A stretch of 64,000 nt of DNA from Typhlomys cinereus (Eukaryota > Chordata > Mammalia > Rodentia > Platacanthomyidae): assembly GCA_023101885.1 (NCBI GenBank), contig JALPQD010000006.1, forward strand, positions 16,702,085 through 16,766,084. Direction: 5' to 3'. The position numbers were made by a program, and so were the translations under genes. Under the pieces are notes generated by a model that had not been told where the DNA came from, did not search any database, and was given only the letters and a program-made list of their open reading frames with translations. Positions 1 through 10,990 of the stretch are shown piece after piece (the first letter of the stretch is position 1; each line of letters opens with the position of its first letter).

Positions 1-164
1 TCATTTTTTATAGTTTTCTATACATTAAAGAGTCTATTGTCAGCTTCACAAAAACATAATCAATGGCATGTATATTCTTTATTTTCTAGCTCTGCTCAAG
101 AAGTGTTTTTTTAAAAAATTTATTTAATCATTTTTGTGCTTTTCAGCAGAGCTTTTCTCTGCAG
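1..164. other. AT-rich flank, nothing recognised
   Basis: This is pre-insertion DNA left of the first L1. I see no open frame, RNA fold or repeat family that I can support. Confidence 0.5.
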
Positions 165-180
165 TGTTAAAGAAATTCTT

Positions 181-2281
181 TTTTATTAATTAATTAATTT
201 ATTTTTTCCACTCATACAAACTTGATAGGTACCGCTTTCCCCTCCCTCCTTCCACCTCTCCCTGAATCCCCTTGCTCACTCCCCCCTTTACCCCTTCCTT
301 TCCCCCCTTCCTCCCTTTCTCCCATTGTCCCCCCTCCACTCCTGGAGCATCCTTTACTGTGCATGTCAAACGTCTCTCTAGGTCCTCCTCTCTGAATGAA
401 GAATAAGCACTCAGTAGCATTACCTAGAGCTCTTTTTTGTGTTCCCCTTTAGTATAGGAACACTATTGTGGCTGTTAATCCCTTGACTCTAAGGATCCTA
501 GTGCCAGTGATCCATACTAGACTTTGAGGGGTCAATGATATGTTGCTCATTGCACAAGTCATGCAATGTCCTAGTATGATTACTTTGACTCTAACATGTG
601 TGGAGTATCTTGCATATCGTTGCCCCCCCATCTTTAGGCTCTTACAATCTTATCACCCCCTCTTCACAAATTTCCCTGAGCTTTAGGATGGGAAGAGTTT
701 AGGCTGGCCTGGTTCCGGGTGGTTGGTGTAGAGTTTCTGATTTTCCAAATTATGGTTTGTTGATTTTTTTTTTCAGTTTTGCGGATCCTGCACCACCTTT
801 AGCTCCATCCCGATGGGTATTGGTTGTCACCCCCTGGCCAGAGATAAAAGGCTGTTAAAATAGAGTTTTATTATAAGAGTAGATTCAAAGGTATATGGAA
901 TAAAAGTAGGAGACAGTGGTGAGGGGGATCAGTCTCCCATTTGCAAAATGGTTACCTTCTCTCTGCCAGACTATATGCCCTCACTTTCTGGTGAGATCAT
1001 ACCCCATCAGTTGCAAGTGACCAGGAAGGAAAGTCTGTGAGCTTAACCAGATGTCTCATTACTTACTGGTAGTCCTTGATGGTGGCTTATTTTCTCTGCT
1101 GTAGCATGATCCCCTCTCTCCTTGTTGCTGGCATGGCCCTCCTTCCCCTTCCCTCCTGTTTATATCCTTTTCAATTATTGTAGGTGTTACAGAGACTTAT
1201 CTTTGAGTGTGTCTCTAAGTTGGTTTGGTACTAGGATCCACCTATTAGGGAGTACATATGGCACTTAATTTTCTGTGTCTCGGATACTTCACTCAATATA
1301 ATTTTTTTTCTAATTTCATCCATTTCCCAGTAAATTTCATTAATTCATCATTTTTGATGGCTGAGTAGTATCCAATTGTATAAATGTACCACATTTTCCT
1401 TATCCACTTGTCAACTGTTGGGTATTTGGGTTGATTCAATGACTTTGTTATTGGAAACAATTCTGCTGTGAACATGGTCATGCTTGTGTTATTGAGGTGA
1501 ATTTGTGCTGTATGGGGGATTATTCCCAAAAATGGAATAACAAGGTCATATGGCATTTCAATCTTTAACTTTCTTAAGAATCACTAGATGGCTCGCTAGA
1601 GTGGTTATATAAGCCTGCATTCCCACCAGCAATGTATGAGAGTTCCCTTCTCACCACATCTTCTCCAGCATTTGGTGTTGTTTGTATTGTGGTTTTTGCC
1701 ATCCTGACAGGGGTGAGATGATATCTCAGGGAGGTTTTGATTTTCATTTCCATGATGGCTAAAGATGTAGAGCTTTTTAAAAGATTTTTGTTAGACATTT
1801 TAATTTTGTCCCTGGTAAGTTTCTTTTAAGTTCCAAGACCCATTTTTTAATTGGGCCATTTGTTTCCTCGGTGTTTAGTTTTTTAAGTTCTTTATGCACT
1901 CTGGATAATAGAGCTATCAGATATGTGGTTAGTGATGATTTTCTCCCATTCTGTGTATTGCTTTTGTGTTCCAGTTACAATCTCTTTATCTGAACAGAAG
2001 CTCTTTAGTTTCATAAGATCCCATCTGTTCAGTGTTGGTTGTAGTGACTGTGCTATTGGATTCCCATTTGGGAACTGTTGGCCTAGCCCAATCAGCTCCA
2101 GGGATTCCCTACCCTTTCAACTAAGGTTTTTATAGTCTCTGGCCTAATATTGAAGTCCTTGATCCATTTGGAATTAAGTCTTGTACATGGTTACAAATAC
2201 AGGTCCAAGTTTTAATCTTTTGCATGTGGACATCGAGTTTTGCCAGCACCATTTGTTGCAGATGCTCTTCTTTTTCCATTG
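181..2281 (-). pseudogene. L1 3'UTR and ORF2 C-terminal part (non-inverted segment)
   Basis: The left end is the L1 3' terminus (CTCATACAAACTTGATAGG at 212-230, plus strand) followed by a C-rich strand at 238-340, the complement of the usual G-rich 3'UTR tract. ORF2 C-terminal fragments follow at 1293-1556 and 1574-1798, including peptides such as KWIRKMWYIYTIGYYSAIKN, the standard L1 ORF2 tail. Stops and frameshifts separate the fragments. The segment aligns by eye with 29,640-31,660 throughout. Confidence 0.88.
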
Positions 2282-2287
2282 GAAGCC
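2282..2287. repeat. 6-bp target duplication of the ERV (left copy)
   Basis: GAAGCC sits directly before the LTR start TGTGGC and is repeated at 4821-4826 directly after the LTR end CAACA. Six bases is typical of class II (ERVK/betaretrovirus-like) integration. Confidence 0.85.
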
Positions 2288-2740
2288 TGTGGCACTATCG
2301 ATTCAGGGAGGCCATAGCCCTGACTCCTGAATGGAGGAAGTCTGGCTACAGACAAGCCTGAATAAGGAACCATACAGGCAGAGGAATGGACAACTAATGG
2401 GCGGAAGAATGAACAACCAATGGGAAGGAGCGATGAACAACCAATGGGAAGAACCCATCTAACCTGGACACCTAGTAAACAGCTAAATGATTGGTGGCTG
2501 CTCTCCCCCTCCCCTGAGCAGAGGGGTGGCCACACCTGACTGGATCCCGACCCTATGTAAGCCCAAACACTTCCTGAGTAAAGTTGAATCTGCGGCCAAC
2601 TCCTCTCTGCGTGCTGCTTCTCCCCTGACTCTCAGGGTCTGGGTGGTGACCCTGTCGCCGGCTCGCTCATTTGCCTTGCACCCACTAAGTCTGCTGTTTC
2701 CCCTCTTCCCCTAGCTGGCCTGGCGGGGGATTTGGCAACA
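2288..2740 (+). repeat. 5' LTR of the ERV
   Basis: The LTR begins TGTGG and ends CAACA (TG...CA). It has a possible TATA-type motif (CTATGTAAGCCC, about 2552) and a promoter/poly(A)-like stretch around TGAGTAAAGTTGA. Compared with the 3' LTR it carries an extra roughly 24-base repeat of the AACCAATGGGAA block and further length differences near the end, so the two LTRs have diverged well beyond a recent insertion. Confidence 0.85.
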
Positions 2741-2742
2741 TA

Positions 2743-2761
2743 CGGCACACCAACGTGGGGC
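2743..2761 (+). promoter_or_regulatory. Degenerate primer-binding site, tRNA-Lys(1,2) type
   Basis: GGCACACCAACGTGGGGC begins at about 2744, two to three bases after the LTR. Betaretroviral Lys(1,2) sites share the CCAACGTGGGGC core. The first part differs, so this is a likely but imperfect match. Confidence 0.65.
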
Positions 2762-4406
2762 AGTGCTGCCTTCAGTGTAGACGAGACACCCATTCTTGTA
2801 AGGTTCAGTGAGCAGCTACTTTAGTTTTGTGTTCCTGTATTTTCAGGTGCCTAAAGGTGAGCAGGTGGCCCCCTCCTCTTCCCCTTTCCCTGTTTGTCCT
2901 TGGGAACATGGACAATCACTTGCTTGATTTGGTGATGATCAAGGAGCCCCTCTTAAGGTTAGGAACCCAATCACTCACTAGATTTGCTGATAATCAAGGA
3001 GCCCCAATTGCTTGTTTGATTTCCCCACAATCAAAGAGCCCCTCTAAATTAAGACTTTTCCCAGAGAGTTCACATAAGAAATTGGTCCCCTCAGAACTTG
3101 GAGCCCAGGTTGGATTATATTGAATCAGCCTGACGGGGGACATCCAAGAAAGTAATGAACCCCTGGGGTCCCTCATTGAACACAGGACACTTGGATCTAA
3201 AGCACCTCTGCATGTGTCCTGGGCTGGGTCTTTCCTTGGGTGTTGGTTACCTTCTAAGGAATTGTTTTCACTTTGATCTTGGTTCTAGTCATTGCTTTTT
3301 ATTTTCTATACTTTTGCCTTGTCTCCTTGCCTCCTAGTCATCTCTGCTCCATTAGGGAACCTTTCCTCTCCATAATGGGTAATTTACCACCCCATCAGAA
3401 GGCACCCTAGCTGACTGCCTTTAAGGCTCTACTAGACTTATAATTTTGGAATGAGGCTATGGTTTTAACACCTTGGATCCCCTCAGAGAAAATGTGGGAA
3501 TGGACTATGGATGAGGATGCTTTTCCTTGCTAGATGTTTTTCATAATTAAGCTAAGCTGCCAGATTTAAGTAATATGAGGTCTTGTTTTAAGTAAAGTTT
3601 TCCCAAATGTTAATCTGCCTTTGATAAAGCCTTCAAGGGTAATTTTAAGATAGTTGCTGGTAAATTGTACAGTTGCCGGTAAAATGCTGTTCATGTGCTT
3701 ATATGTTTATATGTTCTGTGTTTACATGTTGTCTGTCTTGTGTCTGTGGCTATTTCAATTTTTTATTTTTTATTTGCACACTAATATGGAAATTTTGGCA
3801 TGCCAGTTTTTAAATACATGTATGCAGACTTAAATATAAGAACAAATTATTTTGATAACATCTGAAGCCTTAACTACTTATGTTTTTGTAAGTTTTCTTT
3901 CATATAAGTTTTCTTACAGGTTTTTTCATATATTCCCAAAATAACAAAGCTTGCTTTCCAGGTCCTCAAATCATCCATTCAGGCCTCAGATATTCCTAAG
4001 ATCACCAAAGTCCCATTGTAAGCCTGTCTATCCTCTATTGAAGCTATGACTTACTAACTTACAATCGTTAGGTTCTGATTTATGTCTCTCCAGCTCTTCT
4101 GGATCGTTTCTCCACCTGTCCTGCCTACAGCCTTTCTGCCTACCCCGCCTACAGCCCCTCTGCCTGCTTCTGTCCTGACAAAACCTCTTTATCTCTGCCA
4201 CTGCTTGAGTTTCCCTTTGGGACCATGATTCCTTCTGTGGGATGGTTTCATGATTGGTAGTCAATGACGGGTAAGGCTCCACACGAGGGTGGTGACCAAC
4301 CTAAAACAGGCACAGTCACCTATATTCCATGCAGCTGAAGAGGCTTGGGGTCGCCCCAGCTATCATGGTCCCCACTGAAAAAATTTTATAAATAAAAGGG
4401 TGAAAA
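2762..4406 (+). pseudogene. ERV internal region without retained coding capacity
   Basis: No frame longer than about 100 codons is present and none looks like a retroviral protein. A short ATG GGT AAT start at 3375, in the region where gag would be expected, could be the vestige of a myristoylated matrix start, but it meets a stop after about eleven codons. The 4080-4200 stretch has short CTGCCTACAGCC-type tandem motifs. Confidence 0.55.
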
Positions 4407-4820
4407 TGTGACACTATCAATTCAGGGAGGCCCTAGTCCGGGCTCCCGAATGCAGAAGGTCTGGCTACAGACAAGCCTGAATAAGGAACCATACAGGCAG
4501 AGGAATGGGCAACTAATGGGCGGAGGAATGAACAACCAATGGGAAACAGCCATCTAACCTGGACATCTAGTAAACAGCTAAATGATTGGTGGCTGCTCTC
4601 TCCCTCCCCTGAGCAGAGAGGTGGCCACAACTTATTGGACCCTGGCCCTATGTAAGCCCAAACACTTCCTGAGTAAAGTTGAGTCTGCTGACAACTCGTC
4701 TCTGCGTGCTTCTTCTCACCTGACTCCCAGGGTCTGGGTAGTGAACCCGTCGTTGGCTCACCCATTCTCCCCGCTGTTTCCCCTCTTCCCCCAGCGGGCC
4801 CAGTGGGTGATTCAGCAACA
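4407..4820 (+). repeat. 3' LTR of the ERV
   Basis: It begins TGTGACACTATCAATTC and ends TTCAGCAACA, and matches the 5' LTR along its length apart from internal deletions. It is followed by the second copy of GAAGCC. Confidence 0.85.
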
Positions 4821-5692
4821 GAAGCCAACATCAAGGATTGTACTTAATGGGGAAAAACTTGAAGCATTCCCACTTTGATCAGGAACTAGACAAGGCTGTC
4901 CACTCTCACCACTTCTGTTCAGTATTGTACTTGAAGTCTTAGCTGAAGCCATAAGACAAGAAAGGGAGATAAAAGGGATTCAAATCAGCAAGGAAGAAGT
5001 CAAGTTATCACTATATGCAGATGACATGATCATATACCTGAGTGATCCTAAAAACTCCACCAGGAAACTCCTTTAACTAACAGAAGTTCAGCAGGGTGGA
5101 AGGATACAAAATAGATGTACAAAAATCAGTGGCCTTCTTATATGCCCAGAATGAAAGAAGTGAAAAAGCCCTGAGAGAAACAATCCCATTTACTATAGCC
5201 CCTAAAAAAAACAGAAATATCTTGGTATAAATCTAACCAAGGAAGTAAGAGACTTTTACAATGAAAACTTTAAAACCCTAAAGGAAAAAATTGCAGAAGA
5301 CACCAGAAGCTGGAAAGACCTTCCATGTTCCTGGATTGGCAGAATCAATATCATAAAAATGACCATCCTACCAAAGGCAATACACAAATTTAATGCTATA
5401 CCAATTAAAATCCCAAAGCAATTATTTAAAGAATTTGACCAAACAATCTCAAAATTCATATGGAGGCCCAAAAAACCCAGGATAGCAAAAACAATCCTGA
5501 GTAACAAAAACACTGCTGGAGGTATCACCATACCAAACCTTAATCTATGCTACAAATCCATAGTTATAAAGACAGCCTGGTACTGGCTCTAAAATAGACA
5601 CACAGATCAATGGATAAGGGTTGAAGACCCAGATATAAGCTCACACAATTACAGCCATTTGGTCTTTGACAAAGGGGCCCCCAAAAATCCAA
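4821..5692 (+). pseudogene. Inverted L1 ORF2 segment (reverse transcriptase region)
   Basis: This plus-strand stretch corresponds to the reverse complement of about 32,540-31,660. It contains the RT region with [14 protein letters not shown] codons at about 4882 and a YADD-type catalytic motif at 5014-5025, where the other L1 here has FADD. A TGA stop interrupts the frame at 4876-4878, just before the conserved glycine-rich motif, and more stops follow. Its right end abuts the TSD at 5693. Confidence 0.87.
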
Positions 5693-5708
5693 TGTTAAAG
5701 AAATTCTT

Positions 5709-6240
5709 GCCCATAAGTTACCTTTATAATGTTCTATAGTTGTAAGTATATAGGTCATATATATGATTTATAAATTTATCCTTCAGTTATTTATGTCACT
5801 GTAATTGGGATAGGTGTTTTATATTTTTGTTACTACTTATAGTCAGTTTACAGAACATGACTGATGTAGCTTCATGGATCTTGCATTAGCACCATTGGTA
5901 AATTGGTACATTCCCTTAGATCTGGTAGCATATTTGCATATTACTTTGTATGTATGAGTTTTTGTTTTTGTATTCATGTGTGTATGTGTGTGGGGTGTAT
6001 GTGGTGTGTTCTTTGAATAATTTCTTTATATTAGTTTATTCTTTGTAAATTCGTCAAAGTTAGCTGAAAAGAACCAATGAATAGTAAGTACCATGCTGAT
6101 TAATACTACTTAGTCCCTTATTTGGATCTTCATTAAGCCATTCATTGTTTAATACAAAATTAACTTCAGTTTTCCAAAGATGACCAGAAGCAGCTTCTAT
6201 TTATTGGTAAAAGTATTCATGTTTTTGCTAAGTAGAGTAA
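5709..6240. other. Unassigned AT-rich DNA
   Basis: I see nothing beyond a TG-rich patch at about 5975-6010. Confidence 0.4.
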
Positions 6241-6254
6241 TTTTTTCCTTTATA

Positions 6255-6362
6255 CTCAGTGCTTAGGAGTCAAACTTAGGAGAACCACCATATTCGAGGC
6301 CAGTCTGGGTGACATAGTGAGTTCCACACAGCCTGAGCTACAGAGCAAGGCTGGAAAAAAAA
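6255..6362 (+). mobile_element. B1 (7SL-derived) SINE relic
   Basis: The stretch contains CGAGGCCAGTCTGGGTGACA and GAGTTCCACACAGCCTGAGC, recognisable degraded B1 blocks, and ends in an A-run. It is truncated at the 5' end. Confidence 0.7.
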
Positions 6363-6514
6363 CTTCATTTTTTTAAGTGATTGACTATTGAATATTAGAA
6401 ATGCATTTCTATGTCAGTTGAAATCATCATGCAATGCTACTGTTTCACTCAATTACAAAATATGCTTTACCATTATTGGTATAATGTCTATATATCTCTA
6501 CCTTTATGTAATTT

Positions 6515-6656
6515 TGTTTTATTCTTCTGAGACAGGTCTGATGAAGCCCAGGATAACTTGACTTCTACCTATAGCCAAAGATGATTTTGTATCTTAATCT
6601 TCCTGTCTTTGCCTCTCTAACACTGCAATTATAAGGATGCATCATGCCTGCGACCA
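6515..6656 (-). mobile_element. B1 SINE relic, antisense
   Basis: GAGACAGGTCTGATGAAGCC opens the copy, and the TTTGCCTCTCTAACACTGCA block near its other end matches antisense B1. It is heavily mutated. Confidence 0.6.
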
Positions 6657-6839
6657 TTCATACATTTTTGTATATTATTTTTAACATTTTGTTGCTGAAT
6701 CTTATGTGTGGATTAAGGAAGGATATATGTTTGCAGTGCTGCTTTCTTGTGGTATCTTTGAGTTTGGAAACAGTGAAAGACAAGTCATGATAAGAGTTTG
6801 TGGAACTGTTGCTTCCTTAAATGGCTGATGTAACTCATT

Positions 6840-8503
6840 ATTAAAGTACTCTTAGACATAGCCTTCCATTTCAGGATATTTTAATTATGGTTTTAGTGAC
6901 TTTAATTGATTCAGGACTTCTAAGATTTTCCTGCATTTGCAAAATCTATTCATCATAGTCTTTTGTGTCATTTTATGTCTGTAACAAGTATAAGAGTACA
7001 TGTACCTCGCTATATTTTTACTTAATCATGCTGATGGTAGGTTTATCAATGCTATTGATCGGGTCAGAGAATGAACGTTGGCTTCATTGCTTTATTTCTT
7101 GTTCTTCTGAGTTTTGACTGATTGCTTTTTGTTCCTATGTTATCAGTTTCTTCTTGCCCTGATTTTTATTTTTCATTTACTCTGATGTTTCTGTTATAAT
7201 TTTCTAAAATGTTGCAGATCTCCTATTTTTAAGGTTCTGTCTTTATAGTGTATGTGCTTAGGATCTCCTCTGCATCTTGCAAGTTCAGTACACTGCATTT
7301 TCATCAGCCATCATTACAGGTTTCATTTCCTCAGTGTTTTCAACCCATCAATTAAAAAAGTATATTTATTATTTCCAATCAGTGGTGGATAGACTTGTTC
7401 TCATTGGATTTTATTTTCATTACCGTAAGAGAACATATTAAGTCAGACACACTTTACGTTTTACAGAACTATGGAGCTATGTTTGTAACCAAATGCCCAC
7501 TCTGTCTTTAGGAGCCATACCTTCTAGAAGAGAAGATTTGCAGAGAAATTGTTGTTGGTGATATCAATGTTATTAAATAAAAAGTAACTCAGATTCTATA
7601 AATAATTCAAATTTCATGGACTTTATTGATCTTTACTGCATTTCTATCAATTTGCAAAAAACTGCTGAGAAAAATCTCCAATTATATAAGCCTATTTTAA
7701 CTATTCAAATCTCAGGTTCTTTCTTAAATATTTGAAATTCTGTGTATAAGTGTATGGATGGTTTAAATTCTTGAAAATTTAATCTTTGATTTTTTTATCA
7801 AATTTTTTTCTCATCACTGCTTACATATCTGAGTCTGAAGCAAAAACTATCCAGTACTAAGATAGCCATTGTAATCTTTATGATTATGATTTCCTGTAGC
7901 ATGTATTTTCCTTGATTCCTTGAATTAATCTATGTTTACATTAAATCTATTTCCTGAGTAAAATGCATTTCCAGTATAAATTTAAAAATTGATTTTTTTT
8001 ATAGATTCAGGTAATTTCTGCTCTTGATTGTGACTTTTTATATTTGTTTGTATTAACACAGTGAATATTAGAAATCATGATGATATTTTTTAAAGAATAC
8101 TTTCATTTGCTGTCATTTTTCTTGTCCCATCTTCCTGATTTTGCTTTCCCTCCTTGTGCCTCTATGCCCCTAATAACTTGGTTTCTGATTCTATGACATA
8201 TGTGCCCTTTGCCTCTTCTCTTAAAACTTCTTCCTTTCTTGTAATTTAGTTTCATAGTCTGTCTGCTTTCATATCTCATCATTTACATGTATACAAATGT
8301 TAAAGATGCTACTGATTTACAGTTTTATTATATCAAAACCTGATAAGATACAATAAATTTTCTTGAGTATTTTATATTCGCTAAAACTTACTTTATGATT
8401 ATAATGAGATCAACATTGGTGAATGTTTCATTTACTACTAAGGAGAATATTTATTCATTTATCTTGGATGGAATATCCTGCAGTTTCAATTAACAGTTTG
8501 TTT
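6840..8503 (-). mobile_element. Ancient L1M remnant, antisense (part 1)
   Basis: Stretches at about 7035-7300 and 8290-8503 read, by eye, like antisense ORF2 of old mammalian L1 (for example GGTTTATCAATGCTATTGAT). The order of recognisable ORF2 pieces along 6.8-11 kb is consistent with a single old copy. The DNA at 7300-8290 is too degraded to assign. Confidence 0.45.
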
Positions 8504-8830
8504 ATGGTTCTGAAATTTCTTTTTTTTTAATTTTTAATTTTTTTAAATTTATTCAATTGTGCATGTGTGCCTGTGTGTGTGCATGTATGGTGTGTGTGTG
8601 TGTAGAACCACAGGCGAATTCGGGAACCACTATGGACCGCCTCTACCTCCTCCTTGTTCACTCGGCCCCAGGATTCACAGCTCTGCCCTACCAGGACCAG
8701 AAATTCAGACCGCTCTTGCTTCTGCCCAGCGTCTATACGTGGGTTCTAGGATCCGAACTCAGGACCTTCTGCCTGCAAGGCAGAGGCTTAACCTCTGAGC
8801 CACCTCTCCAGCCCCATAGTTCTGAAATTT
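8504..8830 (-). mobile_element. tRNA-Ala-like SINE copy A with TSD
   Basis: The SINE body (8519-8815) lies on the minus strand: the head is at the right (CTCTCCAGCCCC) and the A-rich tail at the left. A short TG repeat lies inside the element near the tail. The flanks at 8504-8518 and 8816-8830 are a 15-bp TSD (AT-R-GTTCTGAAATTT) with one mismatch. It is inserted in the old L1M. Confidence 0.88.
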
Positions 8831-9095
8831 TTTAACTGCTTTTATTTTGAAAGTTCTATTTTATCAGTGTCTTGATGTTTAGGACCTCTGTACCTTTTAT
8901 TCCTTTGAAATATTTATTTTATATATGAAGTCGAATATCCTAATACTGTTTGTATCTATTATTTTTATTAGGTAATTTAAGGACCTCTGTAACAATTTTC
9001 ATTAATCTTTCTCTCGAGTTTGTTAATTGTTTATATTTTTATGTATGTTGTCTGTATTTTTTTCTTTGTTCTTTGTTCCTTGAAGCTTTCATATG
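8831..9095 (-). mobile_element. Ancient L1M remnant, antisense (part 2)
   Basis: The degraded ORF2-like antisense sequence continues after the SINE. The assignment is by pattern only. Confidence 0.4.
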
Positions 9096-9099
9096 CATA

Positions 9100-9545
9100 T
9101 ACAATGAATTTGACTTACTACCCCACCCCCCTTCCATCCCATCCTTCAGCTTTTCCTTCCCACGGAGTCTCACTCTCACTCCCATGTTCCTTTGAATGTA
9201 TAGTCCATTGGGCCCTATCCTGGATTCCTGCAGTGGCAAGTGCCTGAATGCTCTCTGGGGCATTAACCAGTGGGTCAAACAGAATAAAGAAGATCACACT
9301 CCATTGTCTTGCAGCAGTCACAAATCACCTCTCAAAGTTGGGTCACATTTCCTGGATCCTTCCTAATATTAGTGAAATGTTAAATAAGCCAGCTATTTTT
9401 TAAGTCCTCAAACTGTGTTTGAGGTATGGTAGCCTTGATATTGATTGTGTCTGGCAGCACCTCTCCTTCCCATAGGTTCTTAAAATTTTATAGTGCCTTC
9501 TCACAAGATTCCCAGAACCATGGGATGTTGGGTGGCTAAGATGTC
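9100..9545 (-). repeat. Unclassified insertion within the L1M, possibly an old L1 3'UTR
   Basis: This block interrupts the L1M order. Read on the minus strand it ends with a G-rich stretch (opposite the C-rich 9119-9140), as rodent L1 3'UTRs do, but I cannot match the rest. Confidence 0.3.
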
Positions 9546-9549
9546 CTGT

Positions 9550-10090
9550 TGAGGGCCAAGTTATTCAGTTTCTTTCACCTTATATTTGTAATATTCAGAG
9601 TTGCTCATCTTCCATTGCAAAAGGTTATTTCTTGATGAGTGTTGAGGATTCCTCTGATCTACAAGTTTAATATATTTTGCAATAGTAATTACTATCATTC
9701 TATCTTCTTGATGAATTAAGTCCTTTATTAATAGGCAATAATTCCATTTATCTCTCCCACTAGCAATATTTATATTGAAGCAAACTTTATCACATAGAAG
9801 AAAAGCTTTTTTTGTTCTTTGATTCCAATTTCTTTTTTGGTTGATTTCCAATCCTTTTATTATGTTTTTAGTCATCTAGTTGGATGTCGTTATTTTAATC
9901 CAGTTCATTTGTATCTATTCTTGATTATTTGAGGCTATTTACTTTTAAACTTATATTCTACAGGGATTTTCTAACTTCTTGATAATTGTCATTATGGTTG
10001 GTTGGATTATTGGTATATCTTCTCATTTTCCCCTATTGGTTTTGTGAATTTTCTTACTGGCTGTGTTGCCAGTAAGATTTTTTTTTTTAG
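9550..10090 (-). mobile_element. Ancient L1M remnant, antisense (part 3, endonuclease side)
   Basis: The pattern of ORF2 endonuclease-region antisense is visible, for example GATGAATTAAGTCCTTTATT at 9709-9728 followed by TTTTAATCCAGTTCATTTG at 9893-9911. Stops are frequent. Confidence 0.5.
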
Positions 10091-10094
10091 TTTT

Positions 10095-10286
10095 TTTCAA
10101 AATCCTAAAAATTTCTTGTTTTTATTTTAATTTCTGCTCATACAAACTTAATAGGTACCCCGGTCCCCTCCCTTCCTGAACCCCCTTGCTCCCTCCCCCC
10201 TTTCCCCTTCCTTTCCAGCCCTTCCTCTCTATATCCCAGTGCCTCCTCCCCCAATCCCTGAAGCATCCTTTAATGTGTATGACAGA
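10095..10286 (-). mobile_element. Young L1 3'-end fragment
   Basis: GCTCATACAAACTTAATAGG at 10137-10156 is the L1 3' terminus in antisense, followed by a C-rich strand and the CCTTTAATGTGTATGACA block. It is 5'-truncated to about 190 bp and inserted in the L1M. I could not define the TSD. Confidence 0.8.
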
Positions 10287-10289
10287 TTT

Positions 10290-10990
10290 TATCCATCCTA
10301 ACTCTTCTTTGTGCATTGTGCATTGTCCCTTCCATAGACTGTCATGCGTTCTCATGGATGAAACTATCTGCTTCCTTTCTGAGTTTATTCCTTTTAAAAT
10401 TTTCTAGGCTACTAGATTTATTGTCATGAATTATTCATTTGTGTCTCTCTCATAATAATCTTATCTATCCCTCACCAGTTAATGATAATCTTTCTTGTCT
10501 TAGAAAGTTTGGTTAGCAGTTATTTAGTTTCAGGTTGTGAAATATATCTTTACATGCTTTTTGATTATTCAGAGTTGCTAATGAATTTCAGTCAGGATTC
10601 TGTATTTCCTGTCTTCGTATGAGCATTGCTGTTTTCCCCTTACATCTCTTAGTCATTTAGTATTTTTACTTCTTAGTAGTTATTTTGTTATTTGGTACTT
10701 TATCTTTTAATATTATATTTTTATGTATTTAATATCTTGATTGCTATTGACATGGAGAGATTCTTCTATGGTCATGTATGTTTGGGGTTCTAAATAAAAC
10801 CTGTTTTTGGATGTCAACTTCATACTCCAGATATAAGTGTTTTCTGCTATGATTCCATTCAATAATTTAAATAGATAAACTTGATTCTGTCATTTGTTTT
10901 CATTCCACCTCAATTCTTTTTAATTTTATGTCCTCTTCACTTTCATTCTTTTGGATTACATTTTTTTATGATTCCACATTTCTAATATTG
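10290..10990 (-). mobile_element. Possible continuation of the ancient L1M
   Basis: T-rich degraded sequence of the kind found antisense to old L1 5' regions. Assignment is weak. Confidence 0.3.

Larger units (their letters stand above)
2288..4820 (+). mobile_element. Non-autonomous class II (ERVK-like) endogenous retrovirus, two LTRs
   Basis: The element is about 2.5 kb. Two related LTRs (2288-2740 and 4407-4820) flank 1.67 kb of internal DNA. The sequence from 2743, just after the 5' LTR, resembles a primer-binding site for tRNA-Lys(1,2): the 12-base core CCAACGTGGGGC is intact and the 5' part has an extra base and changes. A purine-rich run (AAAAGGGTGAAAA, about 4394-4406) precedes the 3' LTR. 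With the 6-bp TSD this supports class II. I find no gag, pro, pol or env frame of meaningful length, so the element resembles a non-autonomous, ETn-like design that would have depended on another element's proteins. It lies inside the first L1. Confidence 0.85.
165..5708 (-). mobile_element. Twin-primed (5'-inverted) L1 insertion, including both TSDs and a nested ERV
   Basis: Sixteen identical bases (TGTTAAAGAAATTCTT) lie at 165-180 and 5693-5708 and bound one insertion. From 181 to about 2281 the L1 3'UTR and ORF2 C-terminus run on the minus strand, with a poly(A) tail read as T-rich at 181-207. From about 4822 to 5692 an upstream piece of ORF2 runs on the plus strand. The two pieces meet the same point of ORF2: both carry the stretch around CCATTGG/CCAATG that corresponds to about 31,655-31,665 of the other L1 in this window. 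This is the expected structure of twin priming, in which the 5' part of the cDNA is inverted. A provirus at 2288-4820 interrupts the junction. The reading frames are broken and the copy is dead. Confidence 0.92.

Noticed and set aside
2827..3123. A retroviral protein frame inside the ERV
   Set aside because: The 98-codon frame has no retroviral motif and starts inside leader-like sequence.
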